From JAGLON01 sp041394985 (GTDB lineage Bacteria; Zixibacteria; MSB-5A5; GN15; JAAZOE01): 64,000 nt of DNA. The position numbers were made by a program, and so were the translations under genes. Positions 24,081-32,043 of the stretch are shown piece after piece; the stretch's first letter is position 1; each line of letters starts with the position of its first letter. Under the pieces are notes generated by a model that was given only the letters and a program-made list of their open reading frames with translations, was not told the origin of the DNA and ran no database searches. The stretch spans positions 1,798,001-1,862,000 of the forward strand of contig JAWLBI010000001.1 of the NCBI GenBank assembly GCA_041394985.1, written 5' to 3'.

Positions 24081-25255
24081 AAGAGGAAAACATAAATTGT
24101 ACGATTGAGGCCCTGATCCTGGCCTCGCCCGAACCGCTGTCGGTCCGGAAAATCGGAGAAGTCCTCACCGATGTCTCACCGGCCAGAATCCGGCAGGGGA
24201 TTCAGGACTTGAATAATGTGTACATGGGCTGCGGCTGTTCATTTCGCATTCGCGAAATCGCAGGCGGATATCAAGTACACTTACTTCCTGATTTCGAGCA
24301 GCCGATAAAGACGTTATTGACGAAACAGCGCAATGTGCGCCTGACGCGCGCGGCCCTCGAAACTCTCGCCATTATCGCCTATAAGCAGCCGGTAACGAAA
24401 ACGGATATCGAACACATTCGCGGTGTTGCATCCGATGGTGTGATTCACAATTTGATGGAGCATAAACTCATTCTTATCGCCGGCCGCGCCGATACGCCGG
24501 GGCGCCCGCTGCTCTATAAAACGTCGCAGGAATTTTTGAAATTCTTCGGTCTGAACCGCCTCTCGGATTTACCTCGCATGGACGAGATCGAGGAGATGAT
24601 CAAGCAGGCCGAACCGTCGAAGCAGCAAACCGTACTGGAATTCGGTGATAAGGCTGAGGATGTGTCGGATGAGGATGACGATGACATCGAATCCGATGCC
24701 ATACTCGAGACCGATGATGAGCACATGCGGGTCAAGACCGTACTGCCGGAAAACTCGACCGAGGACAGTGATGACGATGCGGATTTTGACGAGGAACTCG
24801 AAGATGACTTCGATGGTGAGGATAAAATCGCCGGGGAAAAACCGCGCACCGGTCTGCGCGAAATGGTAGCCGCATCGAACATCTTCGGTACGGCACTGAC
24901 CGAAATCGGGGAAACCGATATCGCCGACGAGTCCGAGGAAGAGGATTTCGACGATGATGATTTCGATGATGAAGATTATAACGATCCTGATGATATAGAA
25001 GAATCCGAATCGGAACCGGCGGAAGAGTCGTACGGTTCATCCGGATTCAGGCTTCCCGAAGCGAGATTCGAAACCGGGTGGGATAAGGAATCCGAGGCGG
25101 AAGAATTGAGTTCCGAGGAAGATGGCATGGCCATTGATGACGATGACATCGATACCATTGAAGAGGATATCGATGAGGATGCGGAGATACTCGCTGAGGA
25201 AGAGGCCGATGACTTCGCCGCCTCGTCATTAGATTCGGATGACCCTCGTTTATAG
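24077..25255 (+). CDS. scpB: Segregation and condensation protein B with long acidic tail
   Basis: A 392-residue protein. The first roughly 180 residues form the two winged-helix domains of ScpB (ALILASPEPLSVRKIGEVL; TRAALETLAIIAYKQPVT; RADTPGRPLLYKTS). The following 200 residues are highly acidic and low-complexity (many Asp/Glu runs, such as DEDDDDIESD), making it about twice the usual length of about 190. The tail is probably disordered. It may modulate DNA binding by the condensin or act as an interaction platform (inference). Reading frame and codon use continue smoothly, so this is not a frameshift. It is followed by rluB 18 bases later. Confidence 0.93.
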   Translation: MKEENINCTIEALILASPEPLSVRKIGEVLTDVSPARIRQGIQDLNNVYMGCGCSFRIREIAGGYQVHLLPDFEQPIKTLLTKQRNVRLTRAALETLAIIAYKQPVTKTDIEHIRGVASDGVIHNLMEHKLILIAGRADTPGRPLLYKTSQEFLKFFGLNRLSDLPRMDEIEEMIKQAEPSKQQTVLEFGDKAEDVSDEDDDDIESDAILETDDEHMRVKTVLPENSTEDSDDDADFDEELEDDFDGEDKIAGEKPRTGLREMVAASNIFGTALTEIGETDIADESEEEDFDDDDFDDEDYNDPDDIEESESEPAEESYGSSGFRLPEARFETGWDKESEAEELSSEEDGMAIDDDDIDTIEEDIDEDAEILAEEEADDFAASSLDSDDPRL

Positions 25256-25273
25256 CGGGGATATAGAGCACAT

Positions 25274-25999
25274 ATGATGCGTCTTAATAAGTTTATCGCC
25301 CATTGCGGTGTGGCTTCCCGACGAAATGCCGATGCAATGATCGCCGCGGGCCGAGTTGAGGTCAACGGCGAAAAGGTTCTCGAACTCGGCGTCCGCGTCG
25401 ATGAGAGCGCTGATATCGTATCAGTGGACGGGCGGGTTATCAGACCTGTGAGAAAATTCACCTATGTCGTCTTGAATAAGCCGACCGGATTTCTGACGTC
25501 ACACTCCGATCCCCATCACAATAAAACCGTCGTTCAATTGGTCAAAGATGTTGAAGTTCGGGTCAATCCGGTAGGACGACTCGATATCGATACGACCGGT
25601 GTTTTATTACTGACTGACGACGGCGAGCTGGCGCATCGCCTGACGCACCCTCGATTTAAGGTCGAAAAGGTGTATCTGGCGGTAGTGGTGGGAGCGGTAA
25701 AGAAGAGCGAATTACAGCAGTTTTCCGACGGCATTACGCTCCCGGACGGCAATATAGGCCATGCCGATGCCAAAATCATTGAGGCTGGGGCCGATCAAAG
25801 CGACCTGAAGCTGACGCTGACCGAGGGACGCAAGCGGGAGGTTCGGCATATGTGTAAGGCCATAGGACACCCGGTTAAGAAACTGACCAGGATCGCCTTT
25901 GCCGGTATCACCTGCGATGATGTTTTGGTCGGGAAATGGCGCCATTTGACGCCTGAGGAAGTATCGCATTTGAAAAGGCTGACTGATATCCACGACTAA
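25274..25999 (+). CDS. rluB: 23S rRNA pseudouridine synthase, RluB/RsuA family
   Basis: A 241-residue pseudouridine synthase. It has an N-terminal S4 RNA-binding domain (LNKFIAHCGVASRRNADAMI) and a catalytic domain with VGRLDIDTTGVLLLTDDGEL containing the catalytic Asp. RluB in contrast to RsuA is inferred from the scpB neighbour, as in many Gram-positive and Bacteroidetes-like genomes. The start at 25274 is one of two adjacent ATG codons. Confidence 0.92.
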   Translation: MMRLNKFIAHCGVASRRNADAMIAAGRVEVNGEKVLELGVRVDESADIVSVDGRVIRPVRKFTYVVLNKPTGFLTSHSDPHHNKTVVQLVKDVEVRVNPVGRLDIDTTGVLLLTDDGELAHRLTHPRFKVEKVYLAVVVGAVKKSELQQFSDGITLPDGNIGHADAKIIEAGADQSDLKLTLTEGRKREVRHMCKAIGHPVKKLTRIAFAGITCDDVLVGKWRHLTPEEVSHLKRLTDIHD

Positions 26000-26037
26000 A
26001 AAAAACGGATTTCAAGCGTGGAGAAAGAAAGAAATTT

Positions 26038-26066
26038 TTGTTGATTTGGCAATCTCTGCCGATAAT
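26038..26066 (+). promoter_or_regulatory. Candidate promoter of mreB
   Basis: GATAAT at 26061-26066 is a good -10. A TTGTTG at 26038-26043 lies 17 bp upstream but matches only three of six. It lies about 47 bases before the mreB start. Confidence 0.33.
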
Positions 26067-26112
26067 ATTCTTAAGTTACATGCTCTGATAGATTGAACGT
26101 GATGGAGGCACA

Positions 26113-27144
26113 TTGGGATTTTTTGACCTGATTTCGAATGACATCGGAATAGATTTGGGCACGGCAAACACGCTCGTGTTTGTCAAGGGACAGGGAATCG
26201 TCCTCAATGAACCATCGGTAGTCGCAATAGAACGGGTGACCGGAAAGGTCGTCGCAATAGGTTCCGCGGCTAAGGAAATGCTCGGTCGCACGCCCGGTGA
26301 AATATCCGCGATTCGACCGCTGCGCGATGGCGTCATTGCCGATTTTGAAATCACCGAGGCACTTTTGGCCGATTTCATCAAGCGAGTCGTCCGACACAAG
26401 TATTTGATGAAACCGCGCATCGTTATTTCGGTGCCGTCAGGCATTACGGAAGTTGAAAAGCGCGCTGTCCGCGATTCCGCCGAAAACGCCGGGGCGCGGG
26501 AAGTATATCTCATACAGGAGCCGATGGCGGCCGCAATCGGAGTCGGTTTGCCGGTCAATCAGCCGTCGGGCACGATGGTCATTGACATCGGCGGAGGCAC
26601 ATCGGAGATCGCCGTTATCGCGCTGAACGGTATTGTCAGCAATACATCGATTCGCATCGCCGGCGATGATCTCAATGAAGCCATTATCATGTATCTCCGG
26701 AAGAATTACAATCTTCTCATTGGCGAATTAACAGCCGAGGAATTGAAAATCAAGATCGGATCGGCCTTCCAGCTCGAGCAGGAGCTTTCGATGGAAGTCA
26801 AGGGCCGCGATCTTGTTGCGGGCGTACCGAAGAGTATTAAACTATCGTCCGTGCAAATTCGTGAGGCGCTGGCGGAGCCGATCGAGGCGATCGTCGAGGC
26901 CGTTCGCAGGTCGCTCGAACAGACGCCGCCGGAACTGGCATCGGATATTCTCGAGCGCGGTATCGTCCTAACAGGCGGCGGCGCTCTATTGCGCGGACTT
27001 GATAAACGACTCCGCGAGGAAACGAATCTGCCGGTGTATGCGGCCGAAGATCCGCTGACCTGCGTCGTGCGCGGTACCGGCAAAGTACTCGAAGATATCA
27101 ACCTGCATGCGAAAGTGCTGATAAAAGCCAGACCGGATTCCTGA
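26113..27144 (+). CDS. mreB: Rod shape-determining protein MreB
   Basis: A 343-residue bacterial actin that guides cell-wall elongation on the inner face of the membrane. The actin nucleotide motifs are IGIDLGTANTLVFVKG near the N-terminus, VIDIGGGTSEIAV in the middle and GIVLTGGGALLRGLDK toward the end. The start is TTG at 26113, with GGAGG at 26104-26108 directly upstream; the alternative ATG at 26102 is out of frame. Length is normal. Unusually, no mreC, mreD, pbp2 or rodA follows: a terminator comes after 43 bases, so mreB is monocistronic here. Confidence 0.97.
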   Translation: MGFFDLISNDIGIDLGTANTLVFVKGQGIVLNEPSVVAIERVTGKVVAIGSAAKEMLGRTPGEISAIRPLRDGVIADFEITEALLADFIKRVVRHKYLMKPRIVISVPSGITEVEKRAVRDSAENAGAREVYLIQEPMAAAIGVGLPVNQPSGTMVIDIGGGTSEIAVIALNGIVSNTSIRIAGDDLNEAIIMYLRKNYNLLIGELTAEELKIKIGSAFQLEQELSMEVKGRDLVAGVPKSIKLSSVQIREALAEPIEAIVEAVRRSLEQTPPELASDILERGIVLTGGGALLRGLDKRLREETNLPVYAAEDPLTCVVRGTGKVLEDINLHAKVLIKARPDS

Positions 27145-27186
27145 TCCGATAAAAAATCAACGTAGTTCAGCAATATGTTCCTTGAG

Positions 27187-27217
27187 AGACGGTTTCAGCC
27201 AAAACCGTCTTTTTTTA
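27187..27217 (+). terminator. Intrinsic terminator of mreB
   Basis: A 9-bp stem (27187-27195 with 27202-27210), 6-base loop, followed by at least seven T. Confidence 0.92.
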
Positions 27218-27227
27218 TTTAGGCGTC

Positions 27228-27260
27228 TTGACTTACATTATTTATTGATATTATATCAAT
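27228..27260 (+). promoter_or_regulatory. Candidate promoter overlapped by a 17-bp palindrome
   Basis: TTGACT at 27228-27233 is followed by a -10 region within 27249-27257 (TATTAT at 15 bp or TATATC at 18 bp). The -10 region lies inside ATTGATATTATATCAAT (27244-27260), a perfect inverted repeat with 8-bp arms and one central base. This placement is typical for a repressor operator. It precedes the lipoprotein gene by 25 bases. Confidence 0.42.
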
Positions 27261-27284
27261 CAAAATGGGCATTCTGGAGGGACT

Positions 27285-29255
27285 ATGTATAGGTACATCT
27301 CAGTGTTTTTGGTTTTATTTCTCGGTATCTTCCTTTTGTCATGTGGTGATGACGATGATTCGATCGTCAACTCCGTCGATACAACAGCGCCGGCGGCAGT
27401 ATCCAATCTCAGAATTATGGATGATGTCGATTCGACGTGCATCCTCACCTGGACCGCGACCGGTGATGATGATTCGGCCGGGACGGCAGCATCGTATGAT
27501 TTGCGCTATGCGACGGACAGCGCAACGCTGTTACTCTGGACGAATGCCGTACAATTTCCGGTTCCGTTTTCACCGAACCAGCAGGGACGACTTGAGTTAA
27601 TGGAAATCGACGGTCTGGATCCCGACACTCAGTATTATTTCGCATTAAAAGTGTCCGATGAGAGTGACAATGAGAGTGACATCTCGAATATCGCATCAGA
27701 GGGACCGCCGGATAAGCCGACGATAACTCTTACATCTCCGCAGACCAATACTGCTCTCGGTGATTATGTCGTAATAACCGCAGATGCGAGCGACAATGTG
27801 GGAGTTGCCTATGTTAAATTTTTTATAGGGGATGAATTCGTCGGGAGCGACTTAGTACCGCCATACAGTGTATTGGTATTATACGGTGATTATTACAGCC
27901 ATGGGCGCCAGATCAGTCTCTTTGCACAGGCGTTCGACACAGACCTGAACGTATCGGGAAGTCAGGTCGTATATTGTACGATCGATACGGCGTTATTCGC
28001 CCCGGATGCGAGTACCTTGTCATCCTCAGTCGTTGTGACCGATTCATCGGTTACGTTGGAGTGGACCGGCAATGATGAACCGGATTTCGAGAAGTACTCC
28101 ATCCTCTACGATACACTTGACTTCTCCGGTACGCATGCGGCCTCATTCAGTATCGATATTGACTCGAAAGATGATACGACGGCGATGGTCACCGGACTGA
28201 TTGATACTATCGACTATTATTTGCAGATAGCGACAGAGGATGAATTCGGCAATGTCGGCTATGGGAATATGGTAACCGTGACGACTGCAAACCGGGCGCC
28301 TGCCGCACCGTTGCTGACCGCAGTTTATCGTAATGTAAATGAAATAAAGATTGGGTGGTCGGCATCTCTCGAAAGAGATTTTCAAGATTATCGCGTGTAC
28401 CGATCCCTCGATGACAATGTGACGACGGATGATTTATTACTGGCGACGATTACGAACCGAGCCACGGCAACATACACCGATGACGCGGTCGATACCGGAA
28501 TCGTATATTACTATGGTGTCATCGTATCTGATGCATATGGTCTATCGTCACAGAGTAATACTATCGAAGTAACCTCCGATTTTTCGAGTTATGCACTCGA
28601 GTTCAATGGATCCGATAATTACTGTATCGTTCCGCATTATGCGGCTCTCGATTTTACGACGACATTTACCATTGAGGCATGGGTATATCCGTACAGTAAT
28701 TCGGCATTTGCGCGAATTGTCGATAAGACGGAATCTACATGTTGTCTCCAATACAGTCTCCTGTTGAGTGACGGTTATATCGGCACCGACATTGGCCGAC
28801 AGATGACGAGTAGTTATTCGCGGAACCAGAGCAATCAGGCTGTTCCGCTGAATTCATGGCACCATATTGCACTAACATATGATGCCGGTACCGTGACCTA
28901 CTACTATGATGGCCTTCCCGTAGATACGAATACGATTGCGATCACGTATTTATCGGCTTTTGCAACCGATTTGAATTTCGGCAGACGGCTATTGTACAAT
29001 GAATTTTATTTCCATGGCCTCATCGATGAAATCAGGATTTGGAACATTGAGCGGAGTGATTCCGATATCGCCGCTACGTATAATTCGATTCTGACGGGCA
29101 GCGAACCGGGATTAGTCGGTTATTGGACCTTTGATGAAGGAGTCGGCCAGACGGCCCATGCTCTTGTCGGCAATGATTGCCAATTAGGGAGTACGAGTGG
29201 CGTAGACACCAATGACCCAACTTGGGTCGTATCTTCTGCTCCCATGAAAAAATAA
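27285..29255 (+). CDS. Surface lipoprotein with FN3 modules and a LamG-like C-terminal domain
   Basis: A 656-residue lipoprotein. The lipobox cysteine is at 20 (LLSC), followed by an Asp-rich stretch (GDDDDS), which in some bacteria directs surface display. Modules in order: an FN3 domain (about 34-138), a bacterial Ig-like domain (about 142-232), two more FN3 domains (about 236-335 and 338-430), and a laminin G/concanavalin-like jelly-roll (about 435-650, with YALEFNGSDNYC, SWHHIALTYD, GLIDEIRIWN and GLVGYWTFDEG). Such domains bind carbohydrates or proteins. GGAGGGAC lies just upstream of the ATG. It is monocistronic, between a palindrome-covered promoter and a terminator. Exact ligand unknown. 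Confidence 0.87.
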   Translation: MYRYISVFLVLFLGIFLLSCGDDDDSIVNSVDTTAPAAVSNLRIMDDVDSTCILTWTATGDDDSAGTAASYDLRYATDSATLLLWTNAVQFPVPFSPNQQGRLELMEIDGLDPDTQYYFALKVSDESDNESDISNIASEGPPDKPTITLTSPQTNTALGDYVVITADASDNVGVAYVKFFIGDEFVGSDLVPPYSVLVLYGDYYSHGRQISLFAQAFDTDLNVSGSQVVYCTIDTALFAPDASTLSSSVVVTDSSVTLEWTGNDEPDFEKYSILYDTLDFSGTHAASFSIDIDSKDDTTAMVTGLIDTIDYYLQIATEDEFGNVGYGNMVTVTTANRAPAAPLLTAVYRNVNEIKIGWSASLERDFQDYRVYRSLDDNVTTDDLLLATITNRATATYTDDAVDTGIVYYYGVIVSDAYGLSSQSNTIEVTSDFSSYALEFNGSDNYCIVPHYAALDFTTTFTIEAWVYPYSNSAFARIVDKTESTCCLQYSLLLSDGYIGTDIGRQMTSSYSRNQSNQAVPLNSWHHIALTYDAGTVTYYYDGLPVDTNTIAITYLSAFATDLNFGRRLLYNEFYFHGLIDEIRIWNIERSDSDIAATYNSILTGSEPGLVGYWTFDEGVGQTAHALVGNDCQLGSTSGVDTNDPTWVVSSAPMKK

Positions 29256-29274
29256 GATAGATATTGACTGAACA

Positions 29275-29308
29275 GGCGGTCTGAGGTAATTCGGACCGCC
29301 TTTTTTTT
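29275..29308 (+). terminator. Intrinsic terminator of the LamG lipoprotein gene
   Basis: A 10-bp stem with one G-T pair (29275-29284 with 29291-29300) followed by eight T. Confidence 0.92.
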
Positions 29309-29316
29309 GCCCAAAA

Positions 29317-29454
29317 TTGAATATTCGCCGACCGGGCGAGTACAGTACGTGTACAGGAGATTCAAACAGCGAAAACTGAGGTAAAATTTCTCTCTCTGTT
29401 ACATATCCATCATCTCGGGCGGTCCGGTCGTCTGCCGGGCCGCCTAACTTTTTT
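29317..29454 (+). ncRNA. Candidate short non-coding transcript or attenuated leader
   Basis: Between the terminator of the preceding gene and the ECF sigma gene there is a promoter-like pair (TTGAAT 29317-29322 and TACAGT 29341-29346, 18-bp spacer) and, about 70 bases later, a second terminator-like hairpin (29418-29427 with 29435-29444, 10 bp with one G-T pair, then TAACTTTTTT). No gene lies between. This would give an RNA of about 100 nucleotides. Alternatively the second hairpin is only a backup terminator or an attenuator. 29455-29579 shows no further feature apart from GGAAGG before the sigma gene. Confidence 0.3.
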
Positions 29455-29579
29455 AGTGTACAATCGTGTTTTTAATGTGTTATTTATCAACGGATTAGCG
29501 GCCGTTTCAAAAAACTGCGGAAAGTTTTAGTCTTTTATCCGGGGGTTCTTGTCTAAAGGACAGAATATACGGGAAGGAT

Positions 29580-30107
29580 ATGACGAACGAGCTGGCGTTG
29601 ATAGAAAGCATACTACAAGGTGACCAACGGGCTTTCAATGAGCTGGTTTCGGCATATCAGAACAGGATCTTCGGATTTATTATGAGAATGACGGCGAACA
29701 GAGAAGCGGCAAAAGACCTGACCCAGGATACATTCCTGGCGGCCTACCAGAATCTCAGCCGATTTCGGCAGGACGCCTCGTTCTCGACCTGGCTGTTTCA
29801 GATAGCTGCCAATAAGACTAAAAACTTCATTAAGAGGGCGAAGCGGGAGGTCCCGTTGCCGGTAGATTTTGATCAGGCGTCCGATACCAATCAACCGGAC
29901 GATGAATATTCACGGAAACAGCAAGAGGAATTGCTCCTCGGAGCGGTCGGCGCATTGCCGACGAAGCAACGGATTGCATTTAACCTTCGGTATTTTGAGC
30001 ACATGAAGTTCGATGAGATTGCCCGGGTGCAGAGTGTATCCGTTTCGGCGGCCAAGACGAATTTCGCCGAGGCACTCAAGAAACTCAAGAAAGCTTTAGG
30101 TGAGTAA
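29580..30107 (+). CDS. ECF-family RNA polymerase sigma factor
   Basis: A 175-residue sigma-70 family protein of the extracytoplasmic function class. It contains region 2 (AFNELVSAYQNRIFGFIMRM; the DLTQDTFLAAYQNL block; FSTWLFQIAANKTKNFIKR) and region 4 (LPTKQRIAFNLRYFEHMKFD followed by an HTH). Length is normal. GGAAGG at 29572-29577 precedes the ATG. The anti-sigma gene starts one base after its stop codon region. Targets may include its own operon, but I could not recognise a matching promoter pair. Confidence 0.95.
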   Translation: MTNELALIESILQGDQRAFNELVSAYQNRIFGFIMRMTANREAAKDLTQDTFLAAYQNLSRFRQDASFSTWLFQIAANKTKNFIKRAKREVPLPVDFDQASDTNQPDDEYSRKQQEELLLGAVGALPTKQRIAFNLRYFEHMKFDEIARVQSVSVSAAKTNFAEALKKLKKALGE

Positions 30108-30108
30108 C

Positions 30109-30705
30109 ATGACGTGCACAGAAACCAGAGAATTCCTGCAGGATCATTTCACGTCGGACGGTATTTCGCTGAGTGAAGCCGTTCGCGGGCATATCGATTC
30201 CTGCGTGGGGTGCAAGGCGTTCTACGATGAGCTGGCGGGGCTGGGCAGTACTCTGGCGCCACTTACCGAATTACAGCTGACAGCCGAAGAGGCGGCGGAA
30301 ATGAGCGCCGCGATTAGCAGGCAAATGACCCTGACGCCGATGGCGGTACCGGAAATCCGGACGCAGCGGATGAAAGAAGGGAAAATCTTCTCTATTGCTC
30401 GCATCTTATTGGCCGCGGCGGCAGTTTTCTTAATGGTAGTCATTTCGTCAAGTCCAACGCAGTACGATTTGAAAACTGCCGTCGTCGATGAATATTCAGG
30501 TATTCAGTATTTATCGGTTAATGAGTACGATATTGCGATATTACTCGATGACAATGCTAATGAAATACTTCCTTCTTATGTCGACCAAACCTCGGCTGCA
30601 TATCTCGCCAGCCAATTGCAGCCGGGGCAGGTCGATTATTTGATCGAGTCATTGACGGACGAGGATATCGCCTGGATCGAAGCAAACTTTGCGGTGGAGA
30701 TATAG
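30109..30705 (+). CDS. Zinc-binding anti-sigma factor
   Basis: A 198-residue membrane protein. The N-terminal cytoplasmic domain has an HxxxCxxC motif (H28, C32, C35), the classical anti-sigma zinc finger, and a further Cys at 3. A single membrane helix lies at about 100-118, followed by a periplasmic domain of about 80 residues. The ATG at 30109 is chosen over GTG at 30100 because AGGTGAG (30098-30104) then serves as ribosome site. It should sequester the sigma factor encoded directly upstream and release it on an envelope signal. The two periplasmic proteins downstream fit that role. Confidence 0.88.
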   Translation: MTCTETREFLQDHFTSDGISLSEAVRGHIDSCVGCKAFYDELAGLGSTLAPLTELQLTAEEAAEMSAAISRQMTLTPMAVPEIRTQRMKEGKIFSIARILLAAAAVFLMVVISSSPTQYDLKTAVVDEYSGIQYLSVNEYDIAILLDDNANEILPSYVDQTSAAYLASQLQPGQVDYLIESLTDEDIAWIEANFAVEI

Positions 30706-30707
30706 GT

Positions 30708-31262
30708 ATGAAAAAAATGGTACAGATGCTTTTGATGGTCATGCTGATGAGTCTTCTGGTTGTGCCGGCGATGGCGCAGTTCGGAGAACCTCGCGGCGGC
30801 GGGCCCCATGGACGGAAAGGCGGCCCTCCGGAAGGACCGGAATTCGAAAAGAAGATGAAGGCTATCGAGCAGTATCGGATGTTGAAGCTGCTGGAAGTGC
30901 TCGACCTGGACGACGCCAAGGCGGATAAATTTCTGCAACTGTTCAGAGAACAGCGCGAGCTTATGAAGGAATACCGCGATAAGAATTTCGCCATCGCCGA
31001 TACCCTCTCTCTTCTGTTACAGACGGAAAACGCCGATGCCGAAATCGAGCGTCTCGTAGCGAAGATACGATCGAACAAGCTTGAGGAGATCAGATCATTC
31101 AATAAGTTTTTCGAAGATATCGACGGTCTTCTCGATACCTATCAAATGGGGCGTTTGACCCTGTTCATGGAGCGATTCGATCGGGGAATAATAGAGGATA
31201 TTATCAGGAAACGCGGGGATACGCCACCCCTGGATGACACAGCACCGAGCGAAGGGAAGTAA
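30708..31262 (+). CDS. Spy/CpxP-like periplasmic protein, first copy
   Basis: A 184-residue exported protein. A signal peptide ends near PAMAQ (20-24). A Gly/Pro-rich segment (about 27-45) is followed by a long helical domain (about 48-165) with regular charged heptads, as in the LTxxQ/Spy/CpxP family of periplasmic chaperones or stress sensors. The LTxxQ motif itself is not clear (LDLDDAKADKF in its place). GGTGGAG lies upstream inside the anti-sigma gene end, and the start follows that stop by 2 bases. It is probably the periplasmic signal-modulating component of this sigma regulon (inference). Confidence 0.78.
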   Translation: MKKMVQMLLMVMLMSLLVVPAMAQFGEPRGGGPHGRKGGPPEGPEFEKKMKAIEQYRMLKLLEVLDLDDAKADKFLQLFREQRELMKEYRDKNFAIADTLSLLLQTENADAEIERLVAKIRSNKLEEIRSFNKFFEDIDGLLDTYQMGRLTLFMERFDRGIIEDIIRKRGDTPPLDDTAPSEGK

Positions 31263-31299
31263 CGAAAACAGTTTCTCACACACACAAGGAGTTTGAATC

Positions 31300-31899
31300 A
31301 TGAAGAAAGTAACGATCATCACGGTAATCTTGCTTCTCGTCGCCTCCGCAGCAGTATTTGCACAACAGCGTGGCGGCGGCTTTAGAGGCAAAGGCGATTG
31401 TCTCGCCGGTAATGCCGGTCCCGGCATGCGCGGGCAAGGCAACGGCCAGGGCGGAATGCTTCTGGCATTTGCCGACGAACTGGAATTAACCGAGGCACAG
31501 ATAAAGAGTATTCAGGACCTGAATTTCAAGCATCGCGAGGCAATGATTGACATCCGCGCCAACTTGAAGAAAGTACGTCTGAATGAACAGAAAGAAATGA
31601 TGACCGGTAATCCGGATAAGGACAAAATTCTGTTCTTTACCCGGGAAATCAATAAAATCGAAGGCCAGATCGCCGAAATGCGCGTCGAGCATCAGTTTGC
31701 CGTGCACAGTGTTCTCACCGACGAACAGAATACTAAGTTGATGGAACTGCGGAAGAATCGGCCGGGGCAGGGCCCTGACGATGAGCGCGGACCGGGACGA
31801 GGCAATCGCGACGGCCGCGGCCGCGGGTTTTTCAACGATGATGACAATACAACATTGGGAATGCGGCTCCGCGACGGAAGCTGCGTTTCCGGCAGATAA
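31300..31899 (+). CDS. Spy/CpxP-like periplasmic protein, second copy
   Basis: A 199-residue exported protein. The signal peptide ends near VFAQ (19-22), followed by a Gly/Arg-rich stretch, and a helical domain (about 53-150) with the family signature LELTEAQIKSIQDL and LTDEQNTKLMEL, close to the LTxxQ motif. A Gly/Arg/Asp-rich tail follows (about 150-199). AAGGAG is placed well before the ATG. In other bacteria such proteins bind misfolded periplasmic proteins or metals (Spy, CpxP, ZraP). Here it is the last gene of the ECF operon, before a strong terminator. Confidence 0.87.
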   Translation: MKKVTIITVILLLVASAAVFAQQRGGGFRGKGDCLAGNAGPGMRGQGNGQGGMLLAFADELELTEAQIKSIQDLNFKHREAMIDIRANLKKVRLNEQKEMMTGNPDKDKILFFTREINKIEGQIAEMRVEHQFAVHSVLTDEQNTKLMELRKNRPGQGPDDERGPGRGNRDGRGRGFFNDDDNTTLGMRLRDGSCVSGR

Positions 31900-31923
31900 T
31901 AGAATCCCTCCTCCGCTTACCTT

Positions 31924-31952
31924 AAGGGCTCCAATCGATTGGAGCCCTTTTT
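31924..31952 (+). terminator. Intrinsic terminator of the ECF operon
   Basis: A perfect 26-bp palindrome (31924-31949, 13-bp arms) followed by T residues. The real loop forms from the central bases. Confidence 0.92.
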
Positions 31953-31998
31953 CGTTATATGAAAATCCTGTCATACTGGCAGGATTTTGTCTTTATAC

Positions 31999-32028
31999 TT
32001 GACAAACAGGCGGGCGCGAGCGGATATT
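31999..32028 (+). promoter_or_regulatory. Candidate promoter upstream of rnr
   Basis: A perfect TTGACA at 31999-32004 with GATATT at 32023-32028 (18-bp spacer). Transcription would begin only a few bases before the ribosome site at 32032-32038, leaving a very short leader. Confidence 0.4.
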
Positions 32029-32043
32029 TGCCGAGAGGTAAAC

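Noticed and set aside
31966..31990. Sigma-54 type promoter before rnr
   Set aside because: TGGCAGGATTTTGTC resembles the -24/-12 pattern but has mismatches in the critical bases; the sigma-70 boxes fit better.
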